The translations under genes were made by a program, and so were the position numbers. The notes beneath the pieces were generated by a model that did no database searches, was not told the DNA's origin, and saw nothing but the letters and a program-made list of their open reading frames with translations. Shown here piece by piece: positions 1 through 7,709 of a stretch of 64,000 nucleotides of DNA; position 1 is the stretch's first letter; every line of letters starts with the position of its first letter. The stretch lies in NCBI RefSeq assembly GCF_017744115.1, contig NZ_JAGHQW010000007.1, positions 90,405-154,404 of the forward strand, written 5' to 3'. This stretch comes from Salinisphaera sp. G21_0. Lineage in GTDB: Bacteria > Pseudomonadota > Gammaproteobacteria > Pseudomonadales > Endozoicomonadaceae.

Positions 1-78
1 CCACAATAGCACGGACGGTTCCGGCATTTCGGGTAGCGGGGAGTGTCAGAACGTTATTTACGACGTGGGGTACAGTAA

Positions 79-345
79 ATGTCACCTGACGATGCGGTCT
101 ACATGTTTGCCAATGCGTTGCGGAGTGTTTCCTGGATGGCCCTGGTGCTGATTGCTCCCGGTCTTGTGGTGGGCCTGCTGATCAGCATTATCCAGGCGGC
201 AACTCAGGTAACTGAACAAACCCTGAGCTTTCTGCCCCGGTTGCTTATCACATTGTTAACGCTGTCACTGTCAATGCATTGGCTGGTTCAGGAGTTAAGT
301 GCCATCTTTACTGAGTTTTTTGTTGCCATCGTGAATAGTCAGTGA
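79..345 (+). CDS. fliQ: FliQ, flagellar export gate protein (set 1)
   Basis: Small inner-membrane component of the flagellar type III export gate, assembling with FliP and FliR. The 88 residues form two hydrophobic helices (about 18-40 and 52-75) around the conserved family stretch QAATQVTEQTLSFLPRLL. It is the first gene of a fliQ-fliR-flhB-flhA run in which each gene touches or overlaps the next (GTGA overlap with fliR). No fliP is visible in the 78 bases upstream, where all forward frames lack a recognisable gene end. A second fliQ lies at 34895-35164 on the other strand, so this is one of two paralogous sets. It is flagellar rather than injectisome in type. Confidence 0.93.
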   Translation: MSPDDAVYMFANALRSVSWMALVLIAPGLVVGLLISIIQAATQVTEQTLSFLPRLLITLLTLSLSMHWLVQELSAIFTEFFVAIVNSQ

Positions 346-1112
346 GCGGTATGGCACTTTCTGAACTGTCACATCAGATTGTGCTTTACTTACTGGTGTT
401 TTGTCGTATTTCCGGATTTGTCATGACCTGTCCGCTGACCCGGGAGTGGTTACCTCTCTCAGCACGCTTACTGCTGGCTTTAGCACTGTCTGTGGCCGTC
501 ATGTTGCAACTGTCATCTGCAATGACTACCGACCTGTCACTGAGCCTTGTCCTTGCAGCCTGTTCTGAGTTTATTACCGGACTGTTATTTGGCGCGGTAT
601 TACTGATCTATTTCAGCGTGTTTACCCTCGCAGGGCATTTAACCGGCCTGCAGATGGCGTTGGGATTTGCAGAACTGAGCGACCCTGCCAATGGTATCAG
701 TGTTACCGTGATTGCCCGTATCTATCAGGTTATGGCTCAGCTTCTTTTTGTTCTGATCAATGGCCACCTGCTGTTCTTTATGGTGGTTATTAACAGCTTT
801 CATGCATTACCCATCGGGCATTTTCTGATGATTAGCGACAGAGTACCAGCCCTGATCACCATGACTGGCTGGATGTTCGGGGCCGGGCTGCTTATAGCCC
901 TGCCCGCTATTGTCTGTCTGCTGATTGTCAATCTCACCTTTGGTTTCATCACGCGATCAGCACCACAGATGAATCTGTTAACCCTTGGCTTCCCCATGAT
1001 TGTTCTGGCCGGAATCGTATTGTTGAGCCTTAATATACTTCAGGTGCCTTATGTGGTCGAACAGCACAGCCACTATGCATTGAAGATTCTTGGGTTGCTC
1101 CTGTCCGGCTAA
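342..1112 (+). CDS. fliR: FliR, flagellar export gate protein (set 1)
   Basis: Polytopic inner-membrane protein of the export gate, forming with FliP and FliQ the entry portal for secreted flagellar subunits. The 256 residues are almost entirely hydrophobic, with about six membrane segments and the family stretch GLQMALGFAELSDPANG near residues 102-118. Translation is likely coupled: the GTG at 342 overlaps the fliQ stop as GTGA, and an in-frame ATG lies at 351. Length is normal. It pairs with the fliR copy at 34122-34895, from which it is clearly diverged. Confidence 0.93.
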   Translation: MSGMALSELSHQIVLYLLVFCRISGFVMTCPLTREWLPLSARLLLALALSVAVMLQLSSAMTTDLSLSLVLAACSEFITGLLFGAVLLIYFSVFTLAGHLTGLQMALGFAELSDPANGISVTVIARIYQVMAQLLFVLINGHLLFFMVVINSFHALPIGHFLMISDRVPALITMTGWMFGAGLLIALPAIVCLLIVNLTFGFITRSAPQMNLLTLGFPMIVLAGIVLLSLNILQVPYVVEQHSHYALKILGLLLSG

Positions 1113-2279
1113 GTGATGAATTCCGAACAGCAAGAGCAGGGCAGTGAGCCCACGGAGCAACCCAGCGAGCGGCAGAAAAAGAAAGCCCTGCAAGAGGGAC
1201 AGGTCTCCCGGTCAAGAGATCTGATGATTGCCATGCAGTCTCTGGCCATTTTTTTACTGCTTGGCAATTCCCGTTATTTTGATCAGATTGACACCGTTAT
1301 AACCATGCTGGCACAGGTTGACGCACCATTGAATGATGCCTCCCAGGCATCGATTATGGACAGTCTGCAGACGGCATTTTCCGTATTTCCGGCGGTCATG
1401 ATCACCATGTCTCTGGTGATTGTATTCAGTGTCACCGCTGGTGCCCTGATTTCCGGCCCCTTTATCTTCAGTCTGACCATCGTGGCAGCAAAAGCCCGGC
1501 GGATAAATCCGGTGGCAGGGTTGAAGCGGATCTGTTCTGTTCAGGGGCTGGCTGAGGTGGTGCGGGCATCATTAAAAACCCTGTTATTGGCCGTGGCGCT
1601 TTTTTTGATTATCCGCTACCGACTGCCAGAAATCATGGCACTGCGCACCTACCCTGTGCCGATGGCAGCAACCCGGGCATTAACGCTGTTATTGTCCACC
1701 GGACTGGGATTATCCTGTGTACTTATGGTCATTGCCGCTGGTGATGTTGTGTGGCAAAAACACCGCCTTCGGAAACAACAGCTTCTTACACGACAACAAG
1801 TCAAAGACAATCTGAAGAACGAAGATGGCTCGCCACAAACCCGGCAGAGGATTCGACAGGCACGGCAAAAACTGGCGGCAGTGACGCGCAGGAAAATGCT
1901 GGATGCTATCCCCGGTGCAGATCTTGTGCTGACCAATCCGGGCCATTTTGCGGTGGTATTGAAATATCATCCGGACAGTTATCGGGCTCCGGTACTGGTG
2001 GCCCGGGGGGTTGACCATATGGCAGAACTGATTATCAGCATCGGGCGCTCGGCGGGCAAGCCGGTACTGATTCAGCCCATGCTGACCAGGGCCCTGTATT
2101 ATCATACTGACATTGATCAGGAAATTGCCCCGGATTTGTATCAGGCGGTGGCAAAAATCATGGTCTACCTTTATCAACTTGATCGTTATCGCACTCACCA
2201 AAGTACCTTCTGTCCCAGCTCACCGAATATACAGATACCTGAAAAATACCAGCATTCATCAGGCACAGGAAATCCGTAA
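1113..2279 (+). CDS. flhB: FlhB, export substrate-specificity switch protein (set 1, NPGH variant)
   Basis: FlhB has an N-terminal membrane part (four helices, to about residue 215) and a cytosolic part that in the family cleaves itself between Asn and Pro of an NPTH loop, switching export from rod-hook to filament proteins. Here the loop reads N275-P276-G277-H278 (bases 1935-1946, AAT CCG GGC CAT), so Thr is replaced by Gly while Asn, Pro and His are kept. The FlhB of set 2 has the ordinary NPTH. The N-terminus has the usual TEQPSERQKKKA charged stretch and the C-terminus carries a polar tail of about 30 residues. Starts GTG 1113 and ATG 1116 are adjacent. The stop overlaps the flhA start as TAATG. 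Effect of the substitution is unknown. Confidence 0.92.
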   Translation: MMNSEQQEQGSEPTEQPSERQKKKALQEGQVSRSRDLMIAMQSLAIFLLLGNSRYFDQIDTVITMLAQVDAPLNDASQASIMDSLQTAFSVFPAVMITMSLVIVFSVTAGALISGPFIFSLTIVAAKARRINPVAGLKRICSVQGLAEVVRASLKTLLLAVALFLIIRYRLPEIMALRTYPVPMAATRALTLLLSTGLGLSCVLMVIAAGDVVWQKHRLRKQQLLTRQQVKDNLKNEDGSPQTRQRIRQARQKLAAVTRRKMLDAIPGADLVLTNPGHFAVVLKYHPDSYRAPVLVARGVDHMAELIISIGRSAGKPVLIQPMLTRALYYHTDIDQEIAPDLYQAVAKIMVYLYQLDRYRTHQSTFCPSSPNIQIPEKYQHSSGTGNP

Positions 2280-4426
2280 TGAGCAGTACCGGCTTGCTCC
2301 TGCCGACCCCTTCAAAGGCTTCCTTATTGGCGACACCGCTGCTATTGCTGGTGGTTCTGGCCATGCTAATGTTGCCTATTCCGCCATTTCTACTGGACTT
2401 CCTGTTCAGTTTTAATATTACCCTGTCGTTGATTCTGCTGATTCTTACCATTTACATTAACCGCCCCCTGGATTTTTCCCTGTTCCCGACACTGTTGCTG
2501 GTCGCCACTTTGCTGCGGCTGGCCCTGAATATTGCCTCAACAAGGGTGGTGCTGATCAATGGTCATAACGGACCCTATGCGGCAGGTAAGGTGATTGAGG
2601 CATTTGGCAGCGTGGTGATTGCCGGTAATTATTTTGTTGGTTTACTGGTTTTCCTGATTCTGGTGATCGTCAACTTTGTGGTTATTACCAAAGGTGGCAG
2701 TCGTATATCGGAAGTGACTGCCCGTTTTGTGCTCGATTCGATGCCAGGCAAACAAATGGCCATTGATGCTGATCTGAACTCCGGCGTGATTGACCACAAT
2801 GAGGCCAGGGTGAAACGGGAAGATATTACCCGTGAAGCGGATTTTTACGGCGCTATGGATGGTGCCAGCAAATTTGTCCGTGGTGATGCCATTGCCGGGT
2901 TGATGATTTTGCTCATCAATATTCTGGGCGGTGTGAGCATTGGCGTCTGGCAATATGACATGAGCGGTACCGAAGCCGTTCAGCTTTACGGGCTGATGAC
3001 TATTGGTGACGGGCTGGTGGCCCAGATCCCTTCTCTGCTGTTATCCACCGCGGCCGCCATTATGGTGACCCGTATATCCGGGGCTGTGGACATGAACCAG
3101 CAGGTTCGACAGGAAATTATCGGACAACCCAGGGCGTTGATGGTCGCTGCTGCGGTACTGGTTGTGATTGGTCTGGTACCGGGCATGCCCCATGTGGCTT
3201 TTGTGATCCCGGGCCTACTGATGATGTCGTTTATCTATCGACGTATATCCATGGAAAGAACGACTGAACGAAAGCATGCACTGGCTGGCAAAGGCGATGA
3301 AAGCAGCGTAGCAACCAGGGAGCGACTCACATGGCAGGATATATCGGTTGTTGACCCCATTGGCCTGAATATTGGCTATCGTGTGATATCACTGCTGAGT
3401 AAGAACCCTGCGAATCATGGAATCAGCCATGTAACCAGTCACGTAACGAATGGTGAGCTGGCGAGTCAGATCAGGCACCTGAGAAGGGAATTGTCGGAAA
3501 AATACGGCTTTCTGATACCAATGATTCATATACGCGATAACCTGAATCTGGACCCGGACAGTTATTCTATTCAGCTGCATAACGTTACCGTTGACCATTT
3601 TAAACTGCATCTGGATCAATTACTGGCCATTGCCCTGGAGAATGCCCGGCCTCTGTCTTTTGCACCTCCGGTCAAAGACCCCTGTTATGGGTTGACGTCT
3701 TACTGGATTCCAGAGACTGAACGGGAGGCATCATTGCAGGCCGGCTATACCGTGGTTGATTGTGCTACCGTGATTACCACCCATGTCGGCAGGATGATCG
3801 AAAATCATATCGACGATCTCTTCGGGTTCGAAGAGACTCAGGGTTGGCTGACCCATCTCCGACAAATCTCACCGAAGCTATGCGACGAACTGGTTCCGGA
3901 TAAACTGCCTCCGGGCACATTGATGCAAGTTCTCAAGCGACTGCTGGCTGATAATATTTCGATTGCTGACAGCCCACGCATTGCCGCCACATTACTTGCT
4001 TCTTCAGGGCCACAGCAGGATATTCTGGTGCTACTGAGTCTGGTTCGTATCACCTTGCGACGGCAGATTATCGACCCACTGATCAATCATCAGTCACTGC
4101 CGGAGCAGCTTTTGGTATTTACCCTGTCGCATGAACTGGAAAAAATGTTGTTGATGGCCAGAGAGCAGGCCAGACGAGATCCGCAGTTTTCAGAAGAGTC
4201 TTTCGTTATCGAGCCCGGCCTGTCGATGCAATTGCAGAATAATATTCCAGAGTTGGTCAGTCAGGCCCATAAACAACAGGTGGAACCCGTACTGCTGGTC
4301 TCACCCCAGCTCTGGCCTCTGCTTTCCCGGTATAGCCGCATCGCGCAATACAGGTCATTAACCATATTGTCGTTTCAGGAGATCCCTGATGACCTTCAGG
4401 TGGAAATTATCGGACAGCTGGGATGA
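2279..4426 (+). CDS. flhA: FlhA, flagellar export gate protein (set 1)
   Basis: Large export-gate protein of the FHIPEP family: an N-terminal membrane domain (about residues 15-330, eight predicted helices) and a C-terminal cytosolic domain that docks chaperone-substrate complexes. The family signature SRISEVTARFVLDSMPGKQ is at about 141-159, followed by the AIDADLNSG loop. The 715 residues compare with 699 for the second copy at 30830-32929; the two are clearly homologous but diverged, so the duplication is not recent. It ends the fliQ-fliR-flhB-flhA run. About 160 bases without a recognisable gene separate it from the next gene. Confidence 0.94.
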   Translation: MSSTGLLLPTPSKASLLATPLLLLVVLAMLMLPIPPFLLDFLFSFNITLSLILLILTIYINRPLDFSLFPTLLLVATLLRLALNIASTRVVLINGHNGPYAAGKVIEAFGSVVIAGNYFVGLLVFLILVIVNFVVITKGGSRISEVTARFVLDSMPGKQMAIDADLNSGVIDHNEARVKREDITREADFYGAMDGASKFVRGDAIAGLMILLINILGGVSIGVWQYDMSGTEAVQLYGLMTIGDGLVAQIPSLLLSTAAAIMVTRISGAVDMNQQVRQEIIGQPRALMVAAAVLVVIGLVPGMPHVAFVIPGLLMMSFIYRRISMERTTERKHALAGKGDESSVATRERLTWQDISVVDPIGLNIGYRVISLLSKNPANHGISHVTSHVTNGELASQIRHLRRELSEKYGFLIPMIHIRDNLNLDPDSYSIQLHNVTVDHFKLHLDQLLAIALENARPLSFAPPVKDPCYGLTSYWIPETEREASLQAGYTVVDCATVITTHVGRMIENHIDDLFGFEETQGWLTHLRQISPKLCDELVPDKLPPGTLMQVLKRLLADNISIADSPRIAATLLASSGPQQDILVLLSLVRITLRRQIIDPLINHQSLPEQLLVFTLSHELEKMLLMAREQARRDPQFSEESFVIEPGLSMQLQNNIPELVSQAHKQQVEPVLLVSPQLWPLLSRYSRIAQYRSLTILSFQEIPDDLQVEIIGQLG

Positions 4427-4584
4427 TGTTGGGAGCATTAAAAAACCTGGAGAGTCCATCAGAAATAAGGCTTATGGGAAGAAGCCGTCAGGAATATCCG
4501 GGTGAAGCTTTCAAAGGCTGTATATTGATGTCGTGAAGGTCTATCCTAGCGGTCAATTTCTTTAATACGTTGGATTAACTGGTT

Positions 4585-5538
4585 ATGCCCCTTTCTACCG
4601 AGGATCTCTCCAGACTGAAACAAAGCCTCTCCCGGGTTTCCAGTGAGTTGCCTCTTCCAGCCTTGAGAGAAGCCACAGAACATCGGCAGGAGATCACTCC
4701 CATGCTCCTGCAGGCGCTGGAAGCGGTGAAAATACGTGGCCAGCGCAGCAGCTCATCGGCAAAAAGCCGTCTGGCACTTCATGCCCTTTATCTGTTAACG
4801 CAGTTTCGTGAGCCAGCGGCGTGGCCCATTGTCGTTGATCTGTTCAGCTCCATGAGTTCTGAACAGAATGTGGCGATTGGGGATGACTTTGACGAAGTGG
4901 TTTGTGATCGTCTGAGCCAGATTTTTGCCACCGTATGTCCCGGCGATATTCGCCCCCTGCAGTCCATTATTGAAAACAGCAGCATTGATGAATACGTCCG
5001 GGATGCCGCACTGGGAGCCCTGGTGGTTCGTTATCAACAGGGAGACCTGGAGCTTCAGGTGTTGACGACCTATCTGCATCAGCTGTATGAGTACGGTCTT
5101 GAGCAGGAAAAGAATCAGGTATGGAATGCCTGGGTCCAGGCCTGTTATAACACTCAGCCCGAGTCTTTTATGGCGGCCCTAAAAGACCTCTACGAAAAAG
5201 AGTGGGCGGATACCTATTACATCACCCTGGACGAACTGAAATTACGCTGCGGTGTTGCGCCGGAAGTGATTAATACGTCGGTGATGAAGCAGGAAGGTGA
5301 ATTCTACTGCTATCTGGAGGACGCTGTGGCGGCATTAAGGCAGTTGAGCTGCTATTCCGGAGAGGGTAACGAGCTGTTAACCAACCTGGAGAATATGGTG
5401 ATCAATCAGACGGCTCCAAAGCAGGGTGAACAGTCTCAGCGAGTATCGACGTTTACTTCATCACCTGCCGGTGTTGGCAGAAATGATCCCTGCCCCTGTG
5501 GTAGCGGCAAAAAATTCAAGAAGTGTTGTTTGCACTGA
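4585..5538 (+). CDS. DUF1186-like helical-repeat protein with C-terminal SEC-C zinc motif
   Basis: The 317 residues are mostly helical, with an N-terminal stretch (REATEHRQEITPMLLQAL) typical of DUF1186-type HEAT-like proteins, and end in a SEC-C zinc-binding motif, NDPCPCGSGKKFKKCC, like that at the end of SecA. In that motif three Cys and either His or Cys bind zinc and may contact the ribosome or proteins. No enzymatic residues are apparent and the function is unknown. It stands alone between the fliQR-flhBA run and the toxin-antitoxin region; nothing ties it to flagella. The ATG at 4585 has no strong ribosome-binding site. The family assignment is from memory of the pattern. Confidence 0.75.
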   Translation: MPLSTEDLSRLKQSLSRVSSELPLPALREATEHRQEITPMLLQALEAVKIRGQRSSSSAKSRLALHALYLLTQFREPAAWPIVVDLFSSMSSEQNVAIGDDFDEVVCDRLSQIFATVCPGDIRPLQSIIENSSIDEYVRDAALGALVVRYQQGDLELQVLTTYLHQLYEYGLEQEKNQVWNAWVQACYNTQPESFMAALKDLYEKEWADTYYITLDELKLRCGVAPEVINTSVMKQEGEFYCYLEDAVAALRQLSCYSGEGNELLTNLENMVINQTAPKQGEQSQRVSTFTSSPAGVGRNDPCPCGSGKKFKKCCLH

Positions 5539-5545
5539 TAACCAG

Positions 5546-5662
5546 TACACGCTTTCAATGCAATTGATGGGTTTCCTCTATCAATGGCACCCAAACTCCG
5601 TTCATCCTGAGCGGAGTCGAAGGATGGGAGCACCGCACCTCGACTCCGCTCAGTGCGAACGG
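5546..5662. repeat. Intergenic repeat, copy 1, with REP-like palindrome
   Basis: A stretch beginning TACACGCTTTCAATGCAATT is matched by a second copy at 6338-6432. The two share roughly 70 alignable bases, then a segment of the type TCCTGAGCGGAGTCGAAGGA. In this copy that segment faces an inverted partner (CGACTCCGCTCAGTGCGAAC), so it can fold as a hairpin, as REP or MITE-like palindromes do. The two copies bracket the first toxin-antitoxin module. Confidence 0.75.
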
Positions 5663-5806
5663 TATGGATATCAACACTTGCCTGCACAACAGAAGTCGTT
5701 TTTTATAAAATTTACTTACATTATTTTTTGAAATTTTTTTATTATCTTTGTTCTGCCGAGGAGCCTGGGAACAAGGCCGCTGCTGAACTTGCCTGATTCG
5801 GAATGG

Positions 5807-5826
5807 TTAGCCAAGTTTAGCTAAAC
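5807..5826. promoter_or_regulatory. Probable operator of the Phd-type antitoxin
   Basis: A perfect 12-bp palindrome GTTTAGCTAAAC (5815-5826) lies 18 bases before the antitoxin ATG. It overlaps two direct half-sites, TTAGCCAA (5807-5814) and TTAGCTAA (5817-5824), whose starts are 10 bp apart, one helical turn. Phd/YefM antitoxins repress their own promoters through such short palindromes. Binding here is inferred. Confidence 0.55.
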
Positions 5827-5844
5827 GGCTCGGAGAACAACAAC

Positions 5845-6111
5845 ATGCCTGAATCCTTTCCTAAGGAACATAACCCTGATCGCATTATCAATATGCATGA
5901 GGCCAAGAGCCGACTGTCGCAGCTGGGTGAGTTGGCCTGGCGCGGTGAACGTGTGGTGATTTCCCGTTCCGGCAAACCTTATCTGGAGCTGATTCCCTAT
6001 CGCGAGCAGAAAGCTCGTCAACCCGGTCGATTCAAGGGAGAAATCGAGATAGCGGATGATTTTGACCAACCGGATGACGATATTATCGACCTGTTTGAAG
6101 GTGATGAATGA
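5845..6111 (+). CDS. Phd/YefM-family antitoxin
   Basis: An 88-residue antitoxin of the Phd/YefM type: N-terminal DNA-binding and dimerisation part with the characteristic INMHEAKSRLSQLGELAWRG and VVISRSGKPYLELIPY, then an acidic C-terminal tail (DDFDQPDDDIIDLFEGDE) that would wrap the toxin. Its stop overlaps the toxin start as ATGA, the usual antitoxin-first arrangement. The partner toxin has lost its centre, so this antitoxin is probably an orphan. A palindromic operator candidate lies just upstream. Confidence 0.88.
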   Translation: MPESFPKEHNPDRIINMHEAKSRLSQLGELAWRGERVVISRSGKPYLELIPYREQKARQPGRFKGEIEIADDFDQPDDDIIDLFEGDE

Positions 6112-6290
6112 GCATCAGGCATCTGTTACTGGATACCCATGTTTTCCTCTGGTGGCTGGATGATAACGTGCGGCTTGGCCAACAGGCCCGTCAGCTGATT
6201 GCCCAGGCAATAATCGAGGGGTTGGAGCTGTTGTCGGCTGATTCGGTATTTCCCGGTTATCAGGTCAGGCTGCTTAATGCCGGAGAGTGA
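6108..6290 (+). pseudogene. PIN-domain (VapC) toxin with internal deletion
   Basis: Only 60 residues remain of a toxin family that usually has about 125-140. The N-terminus (RHLLLDTHVFLWWLDD, with the first catalytic Asp) runs through LIAQ directly into a normal VapC C-terminus (AIIEGLELLSADSVFPGYQV). Both ends are recognisable and in frame; about 70 residues containing the middle acidic residues and the usual HxDPFDR segment are missing. In intact relatives the C-terminal piece is preceded by LLIAQA, so the join near 6200-6210 looks like a deletion between two similar LIA-type coding stretches. It is almost certainly inactive as an RNase. Confidence 0.8.
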
Positions 6291-6337
6291 TTACGGCATT
6301 AAGCTGATGGGCAAGAATTATTCAAATACCCTGCAAT

Positions 6338-6432
6338 TACACGGTTTCAATGTAATTGATGGTTTCCCTCTATCAATGGTACCCAAATTTCGTTTGTCCT
6401 GAGCGCAGCCGATGGATGCTCAGGGTGAACGG
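6338..6432. repeat. Intergenic repeat, copy 2
   Basis: Direct repeat of 5546-5662: TACACGGTTTCAATGTAATT, then a near-identical run through TCTATCAATGGTACCCAAAT and a diverged TCCTGAGCG segment. It lies just after the deleted PIN toxin gene, so the first toxin-antitoxin module is bracketed by the two copies. This copy has lost most of the palindromic right half seen in copy 1. Confidence 0.75.
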
Positions 6433-6561
6433 AGATTGTTCACATCAAGCTCATTGAAATGGTGTGCCAGTGCTGATGTCTGAAAGTGAAAATTTACTTA
6501 GCGATATATTATTAACTATTAATTTAATACTTATTAAGTTATTTCAGAGCGATCAAATACC

Positions 6562-6789
6562 ATGATGAAACTGACCACGCAGGGGCAGGTCACTATACCC
6601 GCCAATATCCGCAAAAGCCTTGGTCTTAAGCCCGGTGACCGGGTCAGCTTTCTGGAGAATGACCGTGGTGAAATCGTGGTTCAGAAAGTTGACGTTGAGT
6701 ATTCCGACCCGGTAGAAAAAGCCGCCGACGATTTCAGTCTGACCATGGGCGCTGACGAGCTGATGAAACTGCTGAGGGATGATCACTGA
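6562..6789 (+). CDS. vapB: AbrB/MazE-type (VapB) antitoxin
   Basis: A 75-residue antitoxin with the AbrB-type swapped-hairpin DNA-binding domain: KLTTQGQVTIPANIRKSLGL, then KPGDRVSFLE and a basic-acidic stretch ending in a C-terminal helix. The first two codons are both ATG (6562 and 6565); the family usually begins at the second. It overlaps the toxin by one base (TGATG). The AT-rich upstream region (6500-6550) contains TTAA-rich imperfect repeats that could be an operator, but no clean palindrome was found. Confidence 0.88.
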   Translation: MMKLTTQGQVTIPANIRKSLGLKPGDRVSFLENDRGEIVVQKVDVEYSDPVEKAADDFSLTMGADELMKLLRDDH

Positions 6790-7208
6790 TGCCCAATCTG
6801 CTTATAGACACCTGTGTCATATTGGATATTCTGGATCGGGAAAGTCGCTGGCATAACTGGTCTAAAGATCAGTTCCGCCGCCTTTCGAAGACTCATAGCC
6901 CAGTGATAAACCCCATTGTTTTTTCTGAACTCTGTGCAGGAATGGAATCTCCCGCTGTCGTTCTGCAGCTATTGAGCAGCCTGAGTATCAGCGAACAATC
7001 ACTGAACCATGAGACCTTGTTTCTGGCCGCCAAAGCTTTTGTGCAATACAAGAAACGGGGTGGTACAAAAGGTGTATTGCCGGACTTCTACATTGGTGCC
7101 CAGGCCGCAGTATGCAGCTGGCCCCTTATCAGTCGCGACAAAGGGCGCTTTACCCGCTATTTTCCAACCGTCCATGTCATCATGCCCGAAGCCATTAAAT
7201 ATAATTAA
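6789..7208 (+). CDS. vapC: VapC-type PIN-domain toxin (ribonuclease)
   Basis: The 139-residue PIN protein keeps the expected acidic catalytic set: Asp in LLIDTCVILDIL near the N-terminus, Glu in FSELCAG, Asp in LPDFYIGAQA and Asp in SRDKGRF. VapC toxins cleave tRNA or rRNA with metal ions and are held inactive by the antitoxin encoded just upstream. Length and motifs are normal, so unlike the neighbouring module this one appears intact. Its last codons overlap the end of the opposing flgL remnant, showing that the module abuts degraded flagellar sequence. Confidence 0.88.
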   Translation: MPNLLIDTCVILDILDRESRWHNWSKDQFRRLSKTHSPVINPIVFSELCAGMESPAVVLQLLSSLSISEQSLNHETLFLAAKAFVQYKKRGGTKGVLPDFYIGAQAAVCSWPLISRDKGRFTRYFPTVHVIMPEAIKYN

Positions 7209-7443
7209 ACAACGACAGCTGACTCACCTTGCCATAACTTTTCTGGCTGGCCTGCAAAGCCGTCTGCGCCAGAGGCAGCTGGGTGATTGCCCGGGCAAAG
7301 TCCAGGTCTTCCAGTGAGCCTTTCAGCGCCGTGGTCATGGCAACCGTTTCTTCGTTGGCCGTTTGTGTCATTTCCAGAGTATTCATCCGTGCGCCAACCG
7401 ATGTTGTGGTGGAACCCACTGCTGCCAGCGTATCATCAATTAT
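7195..7443 (-). pseudogene. Remnant of a second flgL (hook-filament junction protein), C-terminal end only
   Basis: On the minus strand an open stretch runs from a stop at 7444-7446 to TAA at 7195. It reads as the last about 80 residues of FlgL: ASVGAR-type SVGARMNTLE, GSLEDLDFARAI and the terminal KVSQLSLFNYI. The intact FlgL at 17372-18283 ends in comparable but diverged sequence (IRQLSLFNYLT). About 220 residues of N-terminus are missing and there is no start signal. It is a truncated paralogue, facing the flgC remnant in an inverted arrangement. Confidence 0.8.
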
Positions 7444-7462
7444 TTACTTATCAGGTTTTTCT

Positions 7463-7686
7463 GTGTCACTAAACCGCATCTTTGATATTTCCGGGTAATG
7501 ACTGCCCAGACCCTGAAGCTGAATACCGTCGCCAGTAACCTCGCCAATGCAGACACCCCGGCAGCTTCGGCAGAAGAGGCTTATAAAGCCAGAAGACCGC
7601 AGTTTGCAGTGGTTCTGAGCCAGGTCAATGATGAGCCAGCTTATAGGAGGCTGCCCGAGTTGAGTTTAGTTGTTTGGGGTAAATAA
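7463..7686 (+). pseudogene. Remnant of a second flgC (proximal rod protein), frameshifted
   Basis: From GTG 7463 one frame reads SLNRIFDISG and then hits TAA (7496-7498); a different frame resumes immediately at 7498 with MTAQTLKLNTVASNLANAD and continues through a FlgC-like RARRP-type segment to about 7625. Joined, these give the first about 55 residues of FlgC with a few bases lost at 7495-7498. The sequence after 7625 is no longer FlgC-like. It differs from the intact FlgC at 9374-9790 (ASNLANAD against ASNLANMS) and looks more like a primary, polar-type FlgC, so it is a relic of another flagellar cluster. Confidence 0.8.
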
Positions 7687-7709
7687 TGGGATAACTCTGA
7701 GTGTTTGTC

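Noticed and set aside
79..4426. Type III secretion (injectisome) rather than flagellar gate genes
   Set aside because: FlhA, FlhB, FliR and FliQ all carry flagellar-type signatures and no needle, ruler or effector genes are present.
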